Assembly (NCBI GenBank): GCA_002482765.1
Contig: DLGP01000130.1
Coordinates: 16,330-35,466, forward strand
Direction of reading: 5' to 3'
Origin: Alphaproteobacteria bacterium UBA7691
GTDB lineage: Bacteria > Pseudomonadota > Alphaproteobacteria > Ferrovibrionales > Ferrovibrionaceae
DNA: 19,137 nucleotides
In this document: positions 15,081 through 19,137 of the stretch, one piece after another
Position numbering within the stretch: position 1 is the stretch's first letter
Layout of the letters: every line of letters begins with the position of its first letter
Program-made: the position numbers and the translations under genes
The notes under the pieces: model-generated
What the model was told of the DNA's origin: nothing
The model's input: only the letters and a program-made list of their open reading frames with translations
The model's database searches: none

Positions 15081-16219
15081 CGCTTGGCCGCCGGTTTGAG
15101 GCTCAATTCCCAGAAGCCCTCGCGTTGCCGCAGGTCAACCTCCTTCTGCGCCAGGGCGACCGCCAATTGCGCCGGCTCGCCATAAAAATCGAGCTGGATC
15201 TGGGCATCGCGATGGGTCAGCCGCAGCACATCGGCGCGGCGGATCGCCGGCACCTCGGCCAGCCTGTCGCGCAGCCGGATCCATTCCGCCAATGAGCGGA
15301 AACCGGCAGCGGCGCTGAGCTGGCCCGGCTTGTCGAGATCAAGCCGCGTGGCACGTTTCCAGCGGCTTTCGATGCGGCGCACCAATTCGTTGGCGGCAGT
15401 ATTAAGCGCTTCGTCCAGCGTGGCGCCGCCACTGACAAAGGCTTCGATATGATCCGGGCTGGCATCATTGGCGGCATAATAAGGCAGGATTTCCAACCGC
15501 ACGCCGCTGCCTTCCTGGGCCACCACACTGGCCGCCACCAGCAGCGCGCCGCCGGCCTGGCGCCGGTTGGCCAAAGCCTGCAATTGGCCCGGATCAGCCA
15601 GCAGGCGATCCACCGGCAGCGCATCCGGGCCACTGGCCGGCTCGGCCAGCAGCAGCGGCACCATGCCATCAGTTTCCGGCCGGCGGCGCAGGGCTTCGCG
15701 CCACGGATTATCGGCTTCCCACAGGCGGGCGCCTTCCGGGGTCTGCCACACCGGCAGCAGCAGCAGCGGCCGGCTCATCACCTCGGCATAACCCAGTTTC
15801 AGATTTTGCAGCAGACCGCGCACCGCATCGGGCCGGAAGCGCACCGTGATGCGGCCGAGATAGCGCGTGGCCGAGGTGCGTTCCTCGTCGATCTCAAAAC
15901 CGGCGATGGTGTCATTCAGCAAAGCCTCGCTCGGCTGCGGCAGCCGGCCACGATCCTCGGGCAGGGTCAGGCGGCGCAGCAAAAGCGTGAAGGCGCGGCG
16001 CTGGCCATCCTGCAAGGCAATCGGCCGCGCGGCGGCGCTGCTATCGGCATTGGCATCCACCGCCACATTGCTCACCACAAAAACCGGGTTGCCCAGCCCG
16101 GCGGCAGCCGTGCGGCCGGCATTGGCCGGCTGGGCCTGGCCCCCGCCGCTGGCGACAAGCAGCGCCAGCCCGAGGAACAGGGCAAGAATCATATAGGCTG
16201 GGGCGGTGCGTGGGGGCAT
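15077..16219 (-). CDS. DUF2066 domain-containing exported protein
   Basis: A 380-residue protein with an N-terminal signal sequence (MILALFLGLALLVASGGGQAQPANA, residues 10-34), so probably periplasmic. The body matches the DUF2066 pattern: a VVSNVAVDANADSSAAARPIALQDGQRRAFTLLLRRL segment near 48-84, a YLGRITVRFRPDAVRGLLQNLKLGYAE strand-helix, then RPLLLLPVWQTPEGARLWEADNPWREA. The family has no known function; in alphaproteobacteria it repeatedly occurs beside the AI-2E-type gene and hdaA, and I rely partly on that context. The first ATG at 16219 lacks a clear ribosome site. An internal ATG at 16192 would give a tidier signal peptide. It is the first gene of the DUF2066-AI-2E-hdaA operon, with a plausible promoter just upstream, and it diverges from purMN across 63 bases. 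Confidence 0.8.
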   Translation of the reverse strand: MPPRTAPAYMILALFLGLALLVASGGGQAQPANAGRTAAAGLGNPVFVVSNVAVDANADSSAAARPIALQDGQRRAFTLLLRRLTLPEDRGRLPQPSEALLNDTIAGFEIDEERTSATRYLGRITVRFRPDAVRGLLQNLKLGYAEVMSRPLLLLPVWQTPEGARLWEADNPWREALRRRPETDGMVPLLLAEPASGPDALPVDRLLADPGQLQALANRRQAGGALLVAASVVAQEGSGVRLEILPYYAANDASPDHIEAFVSGGATLDEALNTAANELVRRIESRWKRATRLDLDKPGQLSAAAGFRSLAEWIRLRDRLAEVPAIRRADVLRLTHRDAQIQLDFYGEPAQLAVALAQKEVDLRQREGFWELSLKPAAKR

Positions 16220-16246
16220 TGCAAATGAGGCCGGAATGGATATGGT
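16219..16246 (+). promoter_or_regulatory. Weak candidate promoter for purMN
   Basis: TTGCAA (16219-16224) and TATGGT (16241-16246) are 16 bases apart; each matches four of six consensus bases. The predicted start near 16253 would give a leader of about 30 bases to the proposed purM start at 16283. The -35 overlaps the DUF2066 start codon. Tentative. Confidence 0.25.
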
Positions 16247-16257
16247 GGCGCCGTCAA

Positions 16258-16287
16258 ATTCTAGCCGATACGTGAGGGCGCCATCAA
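16258..16287 (-). promoter_or_regulatory. Candidate promoter of the DUF2066-AI-2E-hdaA operon
   Basis: On the minus strand TTGATG (plus 16282-16287) is followed after 18 bases by TAGAAT (plus 16258-16263), which matches five of six bases of the -10 consensus. The start would be near 16250, about 30 bases before the ATG at 16219. The -35 lies over the first codons of the divergent purM. Confidence 0.4.
16274..16278 (+). promoter_or_regulatory. Ribosome-binding site before the non-canonical purM start
   Basis: GAGGG is followed by four bases and then ATC at 16283. It is the only good Shine-Dalgarno match before the conserved purM N-terminus, and its position selects ATC as the initiator. Confidence 0.5.
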
Positions 16288-17350
16288 CACGTCGCCGCTT
16301 TATAAAGCCGCTGGTGTCGATATAGATGCCGGTGAGGCTCTTGTCGATGCGATTAAACCGCTCGCCGCTTCCACCCGTCGCACGGGTGCCGATGCGTCTC
16401 TGGGCGGTTTTGGCGCGTTGTTTGATCTCAAGGCTGCGGGTTTCAGCGATCCGATCCTGGTGTCATCCACCGATGGTGTGGGCACCAAGCTGAAAATCGC
16501 CATCGAAACCGGGCGCCATGATGGCGTCGGCATCGATCTGGTGGCGATGGTGGTGAACGATATCCTGGTGCAGGGTGCCGAGCCGCTGTTTTTCCTGGAT
16601 TACTTCGCCACCGGCAAGCTGGAAGTTGAAGTGGCCAAGCGCGTGGTGGCCGGCATCGCCGAAGGCTGCCGCCAGGCCGGCTGCGCCCTGATTGGCGGCG
16701 AAACCGCCGAAATGCCGGGCATGTATGCCGCCAAGGATTACGATCTGGCCGGCTTTGCCGTCGGCGCCGCCGAACGTGGCCGGCTGCTGCCGCTGGATGT
16801 GAAGCCCGGCGATGCGCTGCTTGGCCTCGCCTCGTCCGGCGTGCATTCCAACGGCTTTTCGCTGGTGCGCAAGGTGATTGCCGATAACGGCCTGGATTTT
16901 GACAGCCCGGCGCCGTTCTCGACCGACAAGCCGCTGGCCGAAATCCTGATGCAGCCGACCCGCATCTATATCAAAAGCTGCCTGCCGCTGGTGCGCGATG
17001 GCCAGATCAAGGCGATGGCGCATATCACCGGCGGCGGCCTGACCGAGAATATCCCGCGTGTGCTGCCCGATGGCACCAGGGCAGTGATCGATGCCGCGGC
17101 CTGGGATTTGCCGCCGGTGTTCAAATGGCTCAAGGCAGCGGGCCGGATCAGCGATGCCGAAATGGCCCGCGCCTTCAATTGCGGCATCGGCCTGGTGCTG
17201 GCGGTGGATGCGGCGCAGGCCGAAGCGGTGGCCGCGCGGCTGCGTGCTGCTGGCGAGATTGTGCATCGCATCGGCCATATCGAAGCGCTGGATGATGTTG
17301 CCGCCGAACCCTTCACTGCCATGACCAACATGGCGGGTGCCTGGAACTGA
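16283..17350 (+). CDS. purM: Phosphoribosylformylglycinamidine cyclo-ligase (AIR synthetase), probable ATC start
   Basis: PurM closes the imidazole ring: FGAM plus ATP gives aminoimidazole ribonucleotide in purine synthesis. From position 16283 the frame reads 355 residues, the normal length. The expected N-terminus follows at once (TSPLYKAAGVDIDAGEALVDAIKPLAASTRR). Further motifs are GGFGALFDLKAAGF (41-54), DGVGTKLKIA (64-73), MVVNDILVQGAEPLFFLDYFATGKL (89-113) and GGETAEMPGMY; PurM uses this family's glycine-rich ATP site. No ATG, GTG or TTG occurs in frame between a TAG at 16262 and a TTG at 16418 (codon 46). That TTG would delete conserved sequence, so it is not the start. ATC at 16283, behind GAGGG, gives (M)NTSPLYK and fits the family best; ATA at 16268 or ACG at 16289 are weaker choices, and a G-to-C sequence error is possible. 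It is coupled to purN. Confidence 0.9.
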   Translation: MNTSPLYKAAGVDIDAGEALVDAIKPLAASTRRTGADASLGGFGALFDLKAAGFSDPILVSSTDGVGTKLKIAIETGRHDGVGIDLVAMVVNDILVQGAEPLFFLDYFATGKLEVEVAKRVVAGIAEGCRQAGCALIGGETAEMPGMYAAKDYDLAGFAVGAAERGRLLPLDVKPGDALLGLASSGVHSNGFSLVRKVIADNGLDFDSPAPFSTDKPLAEILMQPTRIYIKSCLPLVRDGQIKAMAHITGGGLTENIPRVLPDGTRAVIDAAAWDLPPVFKWLKAAGRISDAEMARAFNCGIGLVLAVDAAQAEAVAARLRAAGEIVHRIGHIEALDDVAAEPFTAMTNMAGAWN

Positions 17351-17352
17351 CC

Positions 17353-17979
17353 ATGGGTCAGTCTGGAGCGACCAAAGCCGTTGGCATCCTGATTTCCGGG
17401 CGTGGCAGCAATATGCGCGCCCTGGTGCAAGCTGCCCAGGCGGCGGATTTTCCGGCCCGCATTGCCGTGGTGATTGCCAACAAGGCAGAAGCCGAGGGGC
17501 TGGATTATGCCAAGGCCCAGGGCATCGCCACCGCCGTGATCCCCAGCAAGGGCAAAAGCCGCGAGGTTTTTGACGCCGAACTGGATGCCGCCTTGCGCCA
17601 GCATGGTGTCGAGATTATCTGCCTCGCCGGTTTCATGCGCCTGCTCACTGCCGGCTTTGTCGAAAGCTGGCGCGGCCGTCTGCTCAATATCCACCCATCG
17701 CTGCTGCCGGCCTTTCGCGGCACCCAGGTGCATGAGCGCGTGATCGAAAGCGGCACGCGCTTCACCGGCTGCACGGTGCATTTTGTGGTGCCGGAAATGG
17801 ATGAAGGCCCAATCATCCTGCAAGCTGCCGTGCCGGTGCCGGATGACGCCACGCCCGAGACCCTGGCCGAACTGGTGCTGGCCGAAGAACACCGGCTTTA
17901 TCCGCAGGCGCTGCGGCTGCTGGCGGAAGGCCGGTTGCGGGTGGATGGCAATCGGGTGCGGGTTTTGGGTGGCAGTTAA
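17353..17979 (+). CDS. purN: Phosphoribosylglycinamide formyltransferase (GART)
   Basis: A 208-residue, folate-dependent transformylase that transfers a formyl group from 10-formyltetrahydrofolate to GAR in purine synthesis. The phosphate-binding loop is ILISGRGSNMRALV at 12-25. The catalytic set is intact: Asn112 and His114 in NIHPSLLPAFRGTQVHERV, and Asp150 in EMDEGPIIL. ICLAGFMRLLT (89-99) is also typical. The C-terminal part (170-208) is the usual helix and strand end. The ATG at 17353 comes two bases after the purM stop, so the genes form one purMN operon and are probably translationally coupled. The next gene, ndk, faces it, with a hairpin between. Confidence 0.96.
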   Translation: MGQSGATKAVGILISGRGSNMRALVQAAQAADFPARIAVVIANKAEAEGLDYAKAQGIATAVIPSKGKSREVFDAELDAALRQHGVEIICLAGFMRLLTAGFVESWRGRLLNIHPSLLPAFRGTQVHERVIESGTRFTGCTVHFVVPEMDEGPIILQAAVPVPDDATPETLAELVLAEEHRLYPQALRLLAEGRLRVDGNRVRVLGGS

Positions 17980-18030
17980 CCCGCCTGGGCAATGCCCGCC
18001 AACCAGCGAAATCGCATGGGCCAAAACGAA

Positions 18031-18055
18031 CATGGCCGGGACGAACCCGGCCATG
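18031..18055. terminator. Perfect 10-bp hairpin between convergent purN and ndk; likely ndk terminator
   Basis: CATGGCCGGG and CCCGGCCATG are perfect complements around a five-base loop (ACGAA). On the minus strand, downstream of ndk, the stem is followed by TTCGTTTT, a T-rich run suitable for an intrinsic terminator. On the plus strand no such run follows, so service for purMN is less certain. Confidence 0.7.
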
Positions 18056-18086
18056 CCATAGTCAGAAAGACTGGAAAATCAGCGTT

Positions 18087-18509
18087 TTAGCCGACCAGTT
18101 CCAGGCCCGAGAAGAAATAGGCGATTTCCACGGCGGCGGTTTCCGGGGCATCCGAGCCATGCACCGAATTGGCTTCGATGCTTTCGGCGAATTCCTTGCG
18201 GATGGTGCCGGCGGCGGCATTGGCCGGGTTGGTGGCGCCCATCACTTCACGATACTTGGCAATGGCGCCCTCGCCTTCCAGCACCTGCACAACAACCGGG
18301 CCGGAGATCATGAAGCCGACCAGATCCTTGAAGAACGGGCGCTCCTTGTGCACGCCGTAGAAGGTCTCGGCCTGGGCCTGGCTGAGCTGGATGCGCTTCT
18401 GCGCCACAATGCGCAGGCCGGCGGCCTCAATGGTGGCGTTGATGGCGCCGGTCAGGTTGCGGCGGGTGGCATCCGGCTTGATGATGGAAAAAGTGCGTTC
18501 GATGGCCAT
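18087..18509 (-). CDS. ndk: Nucleoside diphosphate kinase
   Basis: A 140-residue enzyme that transfers the terminal phosphate of a nucleoside triphosphate, usually ATP, to other nucleoside diphosphates and so balances NTP and dNTP pools. It begins with AIERTFSIIKPDATRR (Lys11 at the phosphate site). It has the YGVHKERPFFKDLVGFMISGPVV segment at 51-73 and the active-site motif NSVHGSDAPETA, with phospho-accepting His117. The length is exactly typical. A longer frame reaches 18605, but the ATG at 18509 has AAGGA eight bases upstream and gives the usual N-terminus. It is likely a single-gene unit: a hairpin terminator follows it, and it diverges from the ABC-F gene. Confidence 0.97.
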   Translation of the reverse strand: MAIERTFSIIKPDATRRNLTGAINATIEAAGLRIVAQKRIQLSQAQAETFYGVHKERPFFKDLVGFMISGPVVVQVLEGEGAIAKYREVMGATNPANAAAGTIRKEFAESIEANSVHGSDAPETAAVEIAYFFSGLELVG

Positions 18510-18545
18510 GGTGCTGGTCCTTGCATGAAATGTGAGGCCCCGGGA

Positions 18546-18574
18546 TTGGCCCGGAATACGGTCGCGGCTATATA
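18546..18574 (+). promoter_or_regulatory. Candidate promoter of the ABC-F gene
   Basis: TTGGCC (18546-18551) and TATATA (18569-18574) are 17 bases apart. The -35 match is poor (three of six). The -10 is shared with the divergent ndk candidate. A start near 18581 would leave a leader of about 47 bases. Confidence 0.25.
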
Positions 18575-18597
18575 GAGGCTTCTTTTTCGCCCTGCAA
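18569..18597 (-). promoter_or_regulatory. Candidate promoter of ndk
   Basis: On the minus strand TTGCAG (plus 18592-18597) is followed after 17 bases by TATATA (18569-18574), inside the palindrome CTATATAG. The -35 match is weak. Transcription would begin about 50 bases before the ndk ATG. Confidence 0.35.
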
Positions 18598-18627
18598 CCG
18601 TCCATCAGCCCCCAGAAAACACGTCAA

Positions 18628-19137
18628 ATGCTGCTTTTTCGCGACATCACCTGCCGGATTGCCGGCCGCACCCTGATCGAGGGCGCCTCGGCCACCATCC
18701 CGGACGGCCACAAAGTCGGCCTGGTGGGGCGCAACGGCACCGGCAAATCCACCCTGCTTAAGATAATTTGCGGAGAAATCGGCCTGGAAAGCGGCAGCGT
18801 GGAATTGGGCGAGCGCACCCGCATCGCCAAATTGCCGCAGGAGCCGCCGGGCGGTGAGCAAAACCCGCTGGATTATGTGCTGGCCGCCGATACCGAGCGC
18901 GCCGCCCTGCTGGCCGAGGCCGAAACCGCCAGCGATCCCGAGCGGGTGGCGCTGATCCATGCCCGGCTGGTGGATATCGAGGCCCATGCCGCCCCGGCCC
19001 GCGCCGCGGTGATCCTGGCCGGCCTGGGCTTTGACGAGGCGATGCAGAACCGTGCGCTTGACACTTTCTCGGGTGGCTGGCGCATGCGCGTGGCTTTGGC
19101 CGCCACGCTGTTTGTGGAGCCGGACCTGCTGCTGCTC
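18628..19137 (+). CDS. ABC-F family ATPase, N-terminal part
   Basis: The first 170 residues of a soluble twin-ATPase protein; the gene continues past the window. ABC-F proteins act on the ribosome, for example as translation factors or in antibiotic protection, rather than as transporters; I see no membrane segment here. The first nucleotide-binding domain shows a Walker A loop GRNGTGKS at 34-41, a Q-loop region AKLPQEPPG near 67-75, and an ABC signature FSGGWRMRVALA from residue 147, typical of the family. The window ends at LFVEPDLLLL, the start of Walker B. The segment between the Q-loop and the signature is short, with no large extra arm, which fits the Uup/YheS-like housekeeping type more than a dedicated resistance protein; that is inference. 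The ATG at 18628 lacks a strong ribosome site. It diverges from ndk. Confidence 0.9.
   Translation, partial: MLLFRDITCRIAGRTLIEGASATIPDGHKVGLVGRNGTGKSTLLKIICGEIGLESGSVELGERTRIAKLPQEPPGGEQNPLDYVLAADTERAALLAEAETASDPERVALIHARLVDIEAHAAPARAAVILAGLGFDEAMQNRALDTFSGGWRMRVALAATLFVEPDLLLL

Noticed and set aside
14175..15185. A Gln/His-rich 336-codon frame opposite the AI-2E-type gene
   Set aside because: The long QQQ and HQ runs are the reverse of Leu/Val-rich membrane-helix codons; no real protein pattern.
16236..16325. A 29-codon frame (ATG at 16236) running into the purM start, considered as a leader peptide or a frameshifted purM N-terminus
   Set aside because: It has no attenuator-like codons or hairpins, and a frameshift would not restore family-like sequence better than the in-frame ATC start does.
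1..19137. Search by eye for tRNA or rRNA genes, CRISPR repeats, transposases, integrases, attachment sites, toxin-antitoxin pairs or defence genes
   Set aside because: None was seen; almost every base is assigned to a conserved or recognisable chromosomal gene.

Overview
This is a GC-rich, densely coding stretch of an alphaproteobacterial chromosome. The strongest clues are an HdaA-type replication regulator, the alphaproteobacterial small-protein family DUF4169, a B12-dependent class II ribonucleotide reductase and an aspartyl-tRNA synthetase of the alphaproteobacterial type. The gene set suggests the Rhodospirillales or a near relative, but I cannot place it more finely. There are 20 protein genes, 18 complete; nrdJ enters from the left and an ABC-F ATPase gene runs off the right. 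I see no RNA gene, insertion sequence, prophage, CRISPR array or plasmid function. No gap between genes exceeds about 140 bases.

Layout. 1-2075 (+): the nrdJ 3' end, an overlapping secreted CAP-domain gene, and a pentapeptide-repeat gene. 2079-5499 (-): aspS, marC and an HSL-type esterase as a likely operon, transcribed in that order. 5638-6807 (+): rnd, divergent from aspS. 6812-10539 (-): ppk then ppx, the polyphosphate genes, with a good promoter in front of ppk. 10677-11416 (+): a SixA-type phosphatase and a small DUF4169 gene, divergent from ppk. 11413-12303 (-): a secreted alpha/beta hydrolase. 12442-13335 (+): a DMT-family transporter. 13332-16219 (-): DUF2066 protein, AI-2E/PerM-type membrane protein and hdaA, tightly coupled. 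16283-17979 (+): purM-purN. 18087-18509 (-): ndk. 18628-end (+): ABC-F ATPase.

Most of this is housekeeping: nucleotide supply (nrdJ, purM, purN, ndk), replication control (hdaA), translation (aspS, ABC-F), RNA processing (rnd) and phosphate/polyphosphate balance (ppk, ppx). From memory, aspS-rnd-ppx-ppk-hdaA-AI-2E-DUF2066-purMN is a recurring alphaproteobacterial order. Here four accessory genes (10677-13335) lie between ppk and hdaA.

I found no convincing new multi-gene system. The most interesting signals are local: purM has no ATG, GTG or TTG at its expected start and appears to begin at ATC; the pentapeptide gene may be leaderless; two convergent gene pairs are joined by the same 4-base stop overlap; ndk and the ABC-F gene may share one palindromic -10 element.
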